NCBI RefSeq assembly: GCF_014218335.1
Contig: NZ_AP023367.1
Location: forward strand, 1,117,501 to 1,181,500
Direction of reading: 5' to 3'
DNA length: 64,000 nucleotides
From: Anaerocolumna cellulosilytica
GTDB lineage: Bacteria > Bacillota > Clostridia > Lachnospirales > Lachnospiraceae
Shown here: positions 28,132 to 38,000 of the stretch, piece after piece
How the letters are laid out: each line of letters opens with the position of its first letter
Numbering within the stretch: position 1 is the first letter of the stretch
The notes under the pieces: generated by a model
The model's input: only the letters and a program-made list of their open reading frames with translations
Told to the model about the DNA's origin: nothing
Databases searched by the model: none
Position numbers and translations under genes: made by a program

Positions 28132-28473
28132 ATGAGTGCGGGAAAATCAAGTCAAAAAGCTTTTAAACACAAGGGGTATAAAACCAGTACTAAAAAAGGA
28201 ATGAAGTCATGTGTTACAGGGGAGTGTAAACACAAAGACCAAACCATTCCTGCAAGAATAGTGAATGAAAACAGTTTACTTCAATATAATGATCAGTCCA
28301 AGGTACAGTTGCCGGTCTACATTAAGGAAATGGCACAGAATATTGATGTAATCAAAGAAAAAAGATTTATTCAAAACGAAAAGCAGAACAACAACCCATT
28401 GTTAAAAGCGATACCGGTTGATGAAGGAAAAGTTATTGAAATTCTAGGTTATGCAGTACTAGAAAAGAATTAA
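28132..28473 (+). CDS. Small basic protein of unknown function, first gene of the rdr operon
   Basis: 113-114 residues (ATG 28132; 28126 is also possible), placed by AGAAAGG at 28116-28122. The N-terminal 40 residues are strongly basic (KSSQKAFKHKGYKTSTKKG) and contain CVTGECKH, a possible metal or RNA contact; the rest is mixed, ending in a compact KVIEILGYAVLEKN. I do not recognise the family. It is transcribed from its own promoter with rdrA 33 bases downstream, so it probably belongs to the RADAR system, as an RNA-binding, regulatory or trigger protein. That role is inference only. Confidence 0.6.
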   Translation: MSAGKSSQKAFKHKGYKTSTKKGMKSCVTGECKHKDQTIPARIVNENSLLQYNDQSKVQLPVYIKEMAQNIDVIKEKRFIQNEKQNNNPLLKAIPVDEGKVIEILGYAVLEKN

Positions 28474-28506
28474 AATTTAAACCATATGAATGAAGGGGGA
28501 GTATAT

Positions 28507-31500
28507 ATGGGGGGTCTTAATGATAGGAATCAGGAATTTAGATATGTACCAAAGTATAAGATGGGGATAAAAATCTTAACGCAGAAACAGTTGGCAAATG
28601 TTTTTCCTACCTACGACAATCTATTTGAAAGATTAGAGAATCATAGGAATGAAATATTTACTAGCAAAGTATGGACAGATTTAGGAGAACGTTATCAGTA
28701 CAATTTAATGTATGATAACGTTTTTTCAATATTTGGGAAACGGGGTACTGGTAAGACATCAGCTATTTTTACTCTAAAACACATGATTGAACATTCTGTA
28801 GAACATTGCTGTGATGTAGTATTCCCTATTATAATGCCTGAAATGATACCGGATAATGGAAACTTGCTAGGTTGGATTATGGCACTATTAGAGGAATCTA
28901 TAAGCAGGATAGAAGAAAAAATAAAAGCAAAACGTAATATAAGTACAGAAAGCAGCTTTTTTGATAACTGCCGATTTAATACGAATAATCCTTTGCGCAA
29001 GCAGTATAACTCTTTATGTGAACTATGTTTTTCTCAAAGCTATAACCCAATGGGGGAGACCTCCTTTTATGATGCTATCGGCAATTCGGCACAGCAGACA
29101 AAGAACAGCTATGCCTTTGCCAAAAATATTACCAGATTCTGGACAACCTTTGTTGAAGCGGTTATGGAGGCGAATGACATAAGTATCCAGATAGAAGCAA
29201 AGCAGCTGCCACTGCTATACTTCATCTTCGACGATGTGGATTTATCGCCGGACAAGGCAGAGCAGCTTCTTTCCCTGATAACCAAGTATTTGTCCCATCC
29301 AAATCTCATTGTGATTATTACAGCAGATGAAGAGATGTTTTTGGAGGTCTTAGAAAATAACCTGAACAAAAAAATCGGCAGAGGAAATACAGGGAAGGAG
29401 AACTGGGAAGTCATTCATTATTATGAATATCAAGAGATGGAGCAGGCAGTTACCCAGGAAAGAAGCAATAACATAGCTGCTTTATACCTGAATAAAGTGT
29501 TACCCCCTGCCAACAGTTACTATCTGGACAAATTCCTGGATTATAAAAAGAAAAGACAGTTTATCAATAAAGACAATAATCTGGAAATTGAACTAAATCA
29601 ATTGTTAAACCGTTTCATTGGTCAGGAGAATGAAAACGGTAAAGAGAATTTTTTATATTATAAAAATAATTTTATCAGCTTTTATCTCGCTTTTTTCGGG
29701 GATACTTCAAGACAACTCTCCAACGGTTATTTTATCTTGGAGGAGCTAATACAAAACCTCATTCATGAAAGTGAGGATTATACAAGAACAGGTAACACTC
29801 TACTGCTTCTTTCTAACGTGTTTCATCAGATAAAACATTTTTTATATAGTACACTACATGCCAATAACAGCATAGACATACCGATTGGAGAGATACAGCC
29901 TTTGGTCAGTAATTTATTTATGTATGAATATAATCAGTGGAAACTATATCTTAACTTCAGTTATCTCAACAAAAGATTTCATGAAATATATGCTGAACTT
30001 GTGAATAAAGGAAAACTAAACAGCCAGATACAGCAAAATCTTGCGTTATATGCACTGCTGTTTTTTACAGAGAACTTGCTGCTAATACTAAACCGGAAAT
30101 TAAACGGAAAACTTAATCCGAAAGGAAAGCAGCTGCATGGGTATAAAGAAATAACTAATTTTATGAACCGCTATCTGTTCAATGGAGCAATACTAGTAAG
30201 CGAAAATTGGGATAAATCCTCGGGATATTTTTTCTATCACTATGAGGAACTCATGCAGAATAATGTACTAAGGGCCTATGCAGATATATTTGAACCTAAT
30301 TTTATGTATTCTTATCTGCATTGCTTTTCCCTAAAGGTGGAAATTGAAAAGGAGATTACCAAAGCCCAGCTGGTGGATTGGTATCTACAGGATAAACAGT
30401 GGCTGTTAACAATTACAAAATTAATATATATAGCATATAGCAATATATATTTAATCGATCAGAATTGTTTAGAGCAGGTAGGGATTGCTTTTCGAATACG
30501 TTGTTCTTATTTAAAAACCATTGAAAAAGACATTACATGGTTTGTTGGAAATTATCTGGAGGGCTATGACTTTGTAGAAAAATCAAGAGAATTATTAAAT
30601 AACAGTCCGTTATATCTGAGTGAATTTACAAAAAGCATGGAGAATGAATCCAATGTAAGAGATGACTTTTGCAGAATGGTAAAGAACACCTTATTTAAAG
30701 AATCTAAGAATATGGTGACCTTAACCAATGTCGCCAATTTTATTAACGAAACTTTTTTAGATGATGACAATATGTTTACTAATATAAGCTTATTCTTAAA
30801 GGAAGACAGTTTGTTTCAAACTGGTTTTAATTTTTTAGACAATATTCGTGCCAACCGTATACTATTGAATTTAAAGTCTGATTTAATTACACTAGGTGAT
30901 AATTTCTTATATATAATTGTTATTGATACGGAGAAATTCATAGAAGGCATAACAATATTGCGGTCCTTAAACTACAGTAATTTCAATGTACGGTTAGAAC
31001 CTTATATAGAGGCCTTAAAAGGGAAGGAAAACGGTGCGGTTATTAATAAACGTGAGCTTTATGCCATACTGGAGGATGTGAGAAATTATCTGCTTAATGT
31101 TCGAAAAAATGATAGAGATGCAGTTAATTCAGAGACCTATGTGGTAAGCGTAGAAGCTTTTCATGACATACTGGACAGCCTTGACTATGGGGTAAATCCA
31201 GGTAATCTGGATAAGGCAATTGAATTTGTTATGAAAACCGAGTTGTATAAAGCCTTTATTCCACTATTCTTAAGTAGTTATGTCTTGAATTCCCATAAAG
31301 ACGAGCATCTTCTCTCCTATGAGGAATTACGGTACATTACTGCAATGGATACTGGACAGGCTGACAATAAAACAGAACATTATTATTATAAACTCTATCT
31401 GGAATTATGTAGTCTTCTAAAGGAAGAAAACTCCCTAAAAACCCAGGAGGAGGACGAGATTGTCCGTATTGAGAGTATAGACAATATGGAGAATATTGAA

Positions 31501-31878
31501 GTCATTACCTCCATACAGGAAATAAAAGAAGGAGAGCATGAACCGAAGGCAGATAACGCAGAATTAACTAAAATAGAAATACCAAAAAAAGAACCAGTAA
31601 GGATACAGGAGGAAGATAATTCAGGAGGTAAAAACAAAGAAGCAAAAATACAGGAGAAATCTAAGAGAAGGAAGCTGCTTAACCGGCATATTGATAATAC
31701 TACCACGTTACATGGTCAACTGGTGCAAGAGCATAAGAAAGTCCCTACAGAAGGAGAAGGTGAAAAATGGGAATATATGGGCAAGGAGTTTACCGATACC
31801 ATTAAAGATGCCATGCAGGATGCCATTAACCAGTACTACGCAAGAATAATACGAGGGATAGAGGATGAACAAATATAG
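28507..31878 (+). CDS. rdrA: RdrA, large P-loop ATPase of a RADAR antiphage system
   Basis: 1123 residues from ATG 28507 (site GGGGGAG inside the longer frame from 28486). Walker A is GKRGTGKT at residues 77-84 and Walker B YFIFDDVD with Asp242-Asp243; the domain is AAA/STAND-like. The middle 600 residues are helical and unassigned. Residues about 975-1060 are a charged, probably disordered linker rich in Glu and Lys, followed by a short helical tail. In RADAR, RdrA is the ring-forming ATPase that works with the RdrB deaminase to disable infected cells. The adjacent gene is RdrB, overlapping by 14 bases. The pairing drives the call more than RdrA alone. Confidence 0.85.
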   Translation: MGGLNDRNQEFRYVPKYKMGIKILTQKQLANVFPTYDNLFERLENHRNEIFTSKVWTDLGERYQYNLMYDNVFSIFGKRGTGKTSAIFTLKHMIEHSVEHCCDVVFPIIMPEMIPDNGNLLGWIMALLEESISRIEEKIKAKRNISTESSFFDNCRFNTNNPLRKQYNSLCELCFSQSYNPMGETSFYDAIGNSAQQTKNSYAFAKNITRFWTTFVEAVMEANDISIQIEAKQLPLLYFIFDDVDLSPDKAEQLLSLITKYLSHPNLIVIITADEEMFLEVLENNLNKKIGRGNTGKENWEVIHYYEYQEMEQAVTQERSNNIAALYLNKVLPPANSYYLDKFLDYKKKRQFINKDNNLEIELNQLLNRFIGQENENGKENFLYYKNNFISFYLAFFGDTSRQLSNGYFILEELIQNLIHESEDYTRTGNTLLLLSNVFHQIKHFLYSTLHANNSIDIPIGEIQPLVSNLFMYEYNQWKLYLNFSYLNKRFHEIYAELVNKGKLNSQIQQNLALYALLFFTENLLLILNRKLNGKLNPKGKQLHGYKEITNFMNRYLFNGAILVSENWDKSSGYFFYHYEELMQNNVLRAYADIFEPNFMYSYLHCFSLKVEIEKEITKAQLVDWYLQDKQWLLTITKLIYIAYSNIYLIDQNCLEQVGIAFRIRCSYLKTIEKDITWFVGNYLEGYDFVEKSRELLNNSPLYLSEFTKSMENESNVRDDFCRMVKNTLFKESKNMVTLTNVANFINETFLDDDNMFTNISLFLKEDSLFQTGFNFLDNIRANRILLNLKSDLITLGDNFLYIIVIDTEKFIEGITILRSLNYSNFNVRLEPYIEALKGKENGAVINKRELYAILEDVRNYLLNVRKNDRDAVNSETYVVSVEAFHDILDSLDYGVNPGNLDKAIEFVMKTELYKAFIPLFLSSYVLNSHKDEHLLSYEELRYITAMDTGQADNKTEHYYYKLYLELCSLLKEENSLKTQEEDEIVRIESIDNMENIEVITSIQEIKEGEHEPKADNAELTKIEIPKKEPVRIQEEDNSGGKNKEAKIQEKSKRRKLLNRHIDNTTTLHGQLVQEHKKVPTEGEGEKWEYMGKEFTDTIKDAMQDAINQYYARIIRGIEDEQI

Positions 31879-34855
31879 GATAAACCAGATTTTAAGTATT
31901 TTATTAATGCCTTATATTAATATGGAATTCTATGAAAAGGACAATCTGGCAGAGTTAGGAGTCAGATTCTATCATTTGTATCATACGGAAATCGGAAAAT
32001 ATACAGAACGAAAAAATTATAACAAATTATATGAAGATGCCAGGCAGCAGTTAATGGAATACATATGTACAAAAAGAGAATTTCGGCCGAAATCTCTGGA
32101 TGATGTGTTTTTATTACTGGAACTATATTATCCCCAGAATGAACTAAGAAAAGAGGTTGCAGCTTATCTTAACCAGTATCCGGAAAGTAGTATGCCGGAG
32201 AATGGAGTGTATTGTTATTACATAAAAAATCTTTTTAAATTATCGAACTCATTTTTAACCTTCCGGGACGGAGTAATTGCTATCCGCACTTGGAAAAACA
32301 AATACTCGCCTGCCTTTAAAGAAGATATACTGGGAGTCAGCAGAGCCTTTGATAAGGTAGAGATGTGGAATTCCTTAAGCCGGATAATGGTTCCGGACGT
32401 ATTGATTGCAGCTTTTTTTGTACTTTCTGATTTGGATATGCAATACCTTTATCAGCAGACCGGCACTATATCACTTGCAGATAAACTCTTATGGGAAATT
32501 CTGAAAAAGGGAGTGGCAGAAACACATCTTCATATGAATGCAGGTTTTGATTACAATTCCCTTTGGTTAAATGAAACCAATCCCTATACTTGGCTTTCAA
32601 TGGAATTGCAGATAGAGAAAAAGGAAATTTATTTATTACAGGGAATGATTTTCCGTATTCTTCTTGCCGAATATTTAACTGAAAAAGAGAGGGGGCTTGC
32701 TGATACTACTATTTTTTATTATATTCAAAGAACTTATGACAAAGAGCAAGGAGAAAAACTTATTGATATCCTGCTGGCCATGTATGAAGGAAAAATGCCC
32801 GCAGACATAAACTGGCGTATCCTCATAAAGGAATTGATAGATACAATTCTTAAGAAGGCAGAATGTAATTATACGAAAGAAACGAAGACGGATTTTTTGC
32901 TTACCACCTATTATAAAAATTATAAAAGCTATCAGACCTCTTCAGAACTTATATTGTTGTATCAGGCACTAAAATACTTAAAACAGGGAAAAGAAGATTA
33001 CATACTAAATAAACTCTTTATCCAGTATATAAGAATAAAGAATGAGTATTTTGGTGCTATCTTACAAAGAAGCTCTGTTCTGGGCTTGGAATATTTCCAA
33101 AGATTCTTCAAACAATCAAAGCTTCATATGAAAAAAGCAAAAAGCCAAGAAGCTTTTATAAAGGCAATATTTAAAACACAGTTTCAGGTAGAAAATATTA
33201 AAAAAATAGAACTTCGGATTGCCCCAGATATACCAGAACAAAGTCTTAGAAGCAACAGTTTAGAAATTGCTGAAATTAAAAAAAGAATGTTAAAGCAGGT
33301 AAAGGAAATTCTATCAACCTATCGGAATTATATCTACGAGCTTGTATTTGATCCTGCTACCTATGAAGCACTGATAAAAGAGGAACGGGCAATAGGAAAC
33401 TACTATAATATTCTTAAAAGGAATGAAACAAAAAAAGAACTGGCAGAAATACTTCTGCGAAATCCCGTTCATATTCCTACCATAGGTCTTGTATTTCATT
33501 TTATTAAAAGAAAGTCCACGGATAACATCTTAGGGGATGCCTGCTGGTTAAGCTACATAAATGGCAGTATGGGCTGGTCAAATCATAACCTGATTTGGAG
33601 GAGGCAATTACTCAACACTGCCTATGCCATTGAAGAAATGCGAAGTGAAGTTCCTTTTCTGAATCAATATATCGTCGGAATAGACGCCGCATCCAATGAA
33701 AATGATGCAGAACCGTGGATTTTTGCGCCGGTCTTTCGTACCATACGCTCCAAAACCTTAACCAAACCATTTATATTCCCCGAAGGAGGAACAGTTCCTA
33801 GTAAAATTCAGAACCTTGGTTTTACCTATCATGTAGGAGAAGATTTCAGACATGTTCTTTCCGGCTTCCGTCACATTGATGAGGTAATTGATTATTTTTA
33901 TTATAAGACAGGCGATCGATTAGGACATGCGATTGCTTTAGGTGTGGATTTGGGGTATTGGCTAAGGGAGAACGAAATTGTAGCCATGCCCATATTAGAA
34001 CACCTTGAGAATTTGTTATGGCTATGGGGAATTTTAATTTATCAGAATATAAAACTGCCGGTGAGTGCTGAGGCGGTAGAGGGACGGATTATGTTGCTGG
34101 CTAAACAGCTTTATGTCGATACTACCGGTATGAATGCATATATTCTCTATGAGGTATACCAAGATAAATTTCTGATTAATCAGGATGACATATTTCGTAA
34201 ATATAAGGCGATGATAGACCATTGCAGTGATAATAAGAGCGAGGAGAATTTAAACTGCAAGGAGCGTTCTGTAAAAGAAGAAGGAAGCTACTTTTGCCGT
34301 GAATATGACAGTTGTTATGATAATGGAAATAGTTTCTTATGGAATAAGGAAAAATTATTATGTACGTATTTTTGCCCGGTGTATGAGGAACGGTATTCTA
34401 AAGTAATTTTAATTGATGCAGGAGAATTTAGTTATGAATTATTAACTACCATACAGAACCATGTCAGGAATAAGATTGAGCATCTGGGTGTCTATGTAGA
34501 GACGAATCCGACGTCCAATACTTCCATAGGTGAAATAGAAAGTATCTATAAGCATTATATTACGAAATTAAACGGAGTGGATCAGCAGACAGAGAATAAA
34601 AAATTACCCAGTGTTCTGGTTACGGTAAATTCGGATGATCCCATTGTGTTTAATACCAATGCAGAAAATGAGCTGGCTTATATTTATCATGCTTTAGTGT
34701 ATGACGGGCACAGCAAAGAAACGGTTCTCAACTGGATAGATAAAATCAGAGAGTTCGGTATGTCCGGAAGCTTCATAAAAGGTGTTAAGGAGACGGGACA
34801 ACTTATCTATGAATTAAATGAAATTCTATCTTCTATTGATAAATATTTATGCTGA
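31865..34855 (+). CDS. rdrB: RdrB, divergent adenosine deaminase of a RADAR antiphage system
   Basis: 996 residues. The amidohydrolase/ADA metal and catalytic motifs are all present but widely spaced: ETHLHMN (His221, His223), YHVGED (His656, Glu659), DRLGHA (His688) and VNSDDP (Asp924, Asp925). In ordinary adenosine deaminases these fall within about 300 residues; here big insertions separate them, as in RdrB. Known RADAR deaminases act on adenosine in RNA and/or adenine nucleotides, giving inosine. Its ATG lies inside the end of rdrA (14-base overlap), so the two are translationally coupled. All expected catalytic residues are intact, so it should be active. Confidence 0.9.
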   Translation: MNKYRINQILSILLMPYINMEFYEKDNLAELGVRFYHLYHTEIGKYTERKNYNKLYEDARQQLMEYICTKREFRPKSLDDVFLLLELYYPQNELRKEVAAYLNQYPESSMPENGVYCYYIKNLFKLSNSFLTFRDGVIAIRTWKNKYSPAFKEDILGVSRAFDKVEMWNSLSRIMVPDVLIAAFFVLSDLDMQYLYQQTGTISLADKLLWEILKKGVAETHLHMNAGFDYNSLWLNETNPYTWLSMELQIEKKEIYLLQGMIFRILLAEYLTEKERGLADTTIFYYIQRTYDKEQGEKLIDILLAMYEGKMPADINWRILIKELIDTILKKAECNYTKETKTDFLLTTYYKNYKSYQTSSELILLYQALKYLKQGKEDYILNKLFIQYIRIKNEYFGAILQRSSVLGLEYFQRFFKQSKLHMKKAKSQEAFIKAIFKTQFQVENIKKIELRIAPDIPEQSLRSNSLEIAEIKKRMLKQVKEILSTYRNYIYELVFDPATYEALIKEERAIGNYYNILKRNETKKELAEILLRNPVHIPTIGLVFHFIKRKSTDNILGDACWLSYINGSMGWSNHNLIWRRQLLNTAYAIEEMRSEVPFLNQYIVGIDAASNENDAEPWIFAPVFRTIRSKTLTKPFIFPEGGTVPSKIQNLGFTYHVGEDFRHVLSGFRHIDEVIDYFYYKTGDRLGHAIALGVDLGYWLRENEIVAMPILEHLENLLWLWGILIYQNIKLPVSAEAVEGRIMLLAKQLYVDTTGMNAYILYEVYQDKFLINQDDIFRKYKAMIDHCSDNKSEENLNCKERSVKEEGSYFCREYDSCYDNGNSFLWNKEKLLCTYFCPVYEERYSKVILIDAGEFSYELLTTIQNHVRNKIEHLGVYVETNPTSNTSIGEIESIYKHYITKLNGVDQQTENKKLPSVLVTVNSDDPIVFNTNAENELAYIYHALVYDGHSKETVLNWIDKIREFGMSGSFIKGVKETGQLIYELNEILSSIDKYLC

Positions 34856-34900
34856 GGCTTGCGCTGTATATCCGGGCTTAGCGGTACTACGTTCAGAAAG

Positions 34901-34956
34901 AATCAGGGTTATGTAAGAACTGCCATAGGGTAAGGCAATCTTTCATAACCCTGATT
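34901..34956 (+). terminator. Long hairpin between convergent rdrB and protease genes
   Basis: AATCAGGGTTATG (34901-34913) and CATAACCCTGATT (34944-34956) match over 13 bp with a 30-base loop. The T-run is weak on both strands, but its position between two converging genes suits a two-way terminator. Confidence 0.6.
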
Positions 34957-35027
34957 TGGTTATACAGGTCAGTAACAATCTCTATCAGAAACTGTATACA
35001 TGAGTATTACTAAAAAGCCAAGAAGCA

Positions 35028-38000
35028 TTACTTTATAATAACCTTATATTTTTGAGTAAGCTTTCCGGCTTTTGCTATTACATAAACAGTACCGGCTTTT
35101 TTTGCTTTTAATTTACCGGTTTTCTTATCAATCGTAGCTAACTTTGTGTTAGAAACACTGTATGTAATAGCGTCTGTCACACCGTTAGCTTTGGCAGTAA
35201 AGGTATAGGTTTTCCCAACCTTTAAGGAAGCGGTTTTCTTTGTAAAGGTAATAGAAGGCTTCTTAACCGTTACTTTAGTAGTAAAGGTTTTTGACTTTTT
35301 GTTAATCGTAACTTTTGTTGTTATGGTAGCGGTGCCAACTTTTTTTGCGGTAACTTTTCCTGTGGAAGATACAGTGGCTACAGACTTTTTATTGGAGCTG
35401 TAAGTTATCTTTACCGTATCTTTTGTGTTTAATTTTGGAAGACTCACCTTAATACTGCTGGTTTTTCCTACATATAGAGTTTCCTTAGTAGGACTAACCT
35501 TTACCTTATCAATAGGTGCTTTGGTAGGAGTAGGGGTGGCAGTAGGCGTAGCACTAGGGGTAGGAGTGGCACTTGGTGTAGGTGTAGCACTAGGTGAAGG
35601 TGTTGGGGTAGGAGTAGTTGGAGGATACCATGGCTCTCCTGGATCCGTAGGGTCTGTAGTTGGTCTTGGTGTTACAGTAGGTGTAGGAGTAGTTTCTTTT
35701 ATTAAATCATATGTACCACTGTTCATGGCATAATCGTATACAGTTATGGATAAATCTTTTGCAGTTTTTCCGGCTAATCCTAAATCCGCAGGATCAATAT
35801 CAATTGTTGAAGCGGTGCCTTTCTCAGCTTCATCAAGCAGAATACTGCCGACAGGTGTTGCAGGGTTGCTCTTATCAAATAAGAAAACGGCTGCTATGTA
35901 CTGATTATCCTTCACTGTAATTTTGATGGTATTGTTTTTGGTAACCACATTTGTTAACACAGGAGCCTCTGTATCAATTGTAATAGGGAAAGATATGGTA
36001 CTGTTTAAATTGTTCTGTGTAGGTGCATCATAGTCTAAGATTCCGCTTACTGTAAAGGTAACAACAGAATTGTTAGAAAGAGGTTTGTTGCTGCCATCCG
36101 TGCCTTCCCAGGAAGAGTTGCTAATAATGATTGGTCTGACAGCCTGGCTGGTAGAATTATAAATACTCTTTCTTGTGTAGGCTGAATCATCTGACAGGAG
36201 AATTTTGCCGCTGCTGTCCGTAATACTCCAGTTAAATTCTTTTGCATTACGTAATAAGCTTATTTGAGCAGCATCAAAACGATCAAATTCACCATCACCA
36301 TTTGGGGAAATTGCTATTTTTTCCAATCCGGCAGCAGGATTATACGTATCATAATAGTTTTTGTAGAGATAAGGGTTGTATTCACCAATTAAAGCATAGG
36401 CATTTTCATCGAAAGGATTAACCCCTAGATAATTATTACCTCCATTGGTATATAAGGCATGTATTGTCTGTTGATAAGCTTCTAAATCATTGGCAGAACC
36501 GGTATCTAAGAGTGGTGCCTGTGTCCAGTCGCCGTAAAAACCGAGAAAAGGAATGCTTAAGTCATAATTGGTTTCCAGAGAATCTAAGTGTACAAAGCCG
36601 TCTATAAACTCTCCGTTTTCAAAAGTAGTATTTAGGTACTCTTTGGCGGTATCTGACAGATTTATGGTTAAGGTAACTTCCACATCGGAATAAGGTGCCA
36701 CTGTAATAGAATCAGCTTCATTGATTTCTAAACCATCCACTTTTATGGTAGCACTTGTAAGATTGCTGATATCATAAGCACTTTCTAACAGAAGACCATA
36801 AGTATCAGTTTCCGTTAAGGTAGTGACAACTGGATCATAAGAAATAGCAGCATCTGTCACACTTCTGATATGGAAGGACTTTGTATACACACCTGTTTTT
36901 GATGCATCATCTCCTAAATGTAATTTTGGACGACTGTTTGCTTCATTGGAATCCTCAACATAAAGATACGCATCTGTCTTAATAGCATTATAAACATTTA
37001 CAATACCACTGCCCTGTTTACGGGGAGAATAATAGGTGTTGTTTCCGTCTTTTGTGGGAAGGGCAGTACTCATTAATAAATTATTGGAAAGTTCCGCTTT
37101 TTCTGAATTGGTTAAAGAACCAAACTTATCAGTTGTATTTAAGTATTGTTTTACCAACGCAAAGGTACCTGCAATGTGAGGTGCGGCCATGGAGGTACCG
37201 CTCATGCTTGCATATTGGCTAAAAGGAACAGTTGAATAAATATTTTCGCCTGGTGCTGCAATCTCAGGTTTTAATTTTAAATCCGGTGTAACACCCCAGG
37301 AGGAAAAGCCAGAGGCCTGATTTGCTTTGTCATCCGGATAGGAACCCATATTTTCTGATATATGAAGAATTTTATCTGCTGCCTTTAATAAGGTAAGTCC
37401 ATCTTTCTGGGTGATGGAAACAGCCGGAATCAGATAATCAGAGAGAGACATGTTAATAGTGCCGGCTTGGTTATTATAAACAATAATGCCAATAGCTCCA
37501 TTTGCATGTGCATTTAATAATTTGTCATTAAAGTTGATGCTTCCTCTTTGTACCAAAGCGATTTTACCTTTTACATCAAGTCCTTCATAATCAGAAGGAT
37601 TACCAGCGCCCGGTACAGGCACATAAGTAATTGCCCCGCCGGATACAGTAGAAAGGTGGCTAAAGTAAGGCTGAGTTGCGGCAGCAGTTTCATTGTAAAA
37701 ATAGTCTTTATTCTCTACCTTAAAGGCAGCCGCATGGAAATAGGTGTTGATAACACTGGCAACAGAAGTGGACGCTGCATAGGTAGACGGTGAGCCAACA
37801 ACAGCAGTATCAGGATTACTGCTAAAAGCAGCTCCTTTAAGTCCATTATTATAGGTACTGCTGTAACTATTACCCGCCGATACCGCTAAAGTTATACCTG
37901 CATCGGCAATTCTTGCATATACGTTAGATTCAGATTCACTGCCTTCTGAGGAGAAGCCGGAGCTTGAGCCAAGACTCATGTTAATAACATCGGCACCCAG

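Noticed and set aside
31865-34855. RdrB as an ordinary housekeeping adenosine or AMP deaminase
   Set aside because: At 996 residues with motifs spread over 700 residues, and fused in an operon with a large ATPase, it does not fit the roughly 340-residue ADA or known AMP deaminase layout.
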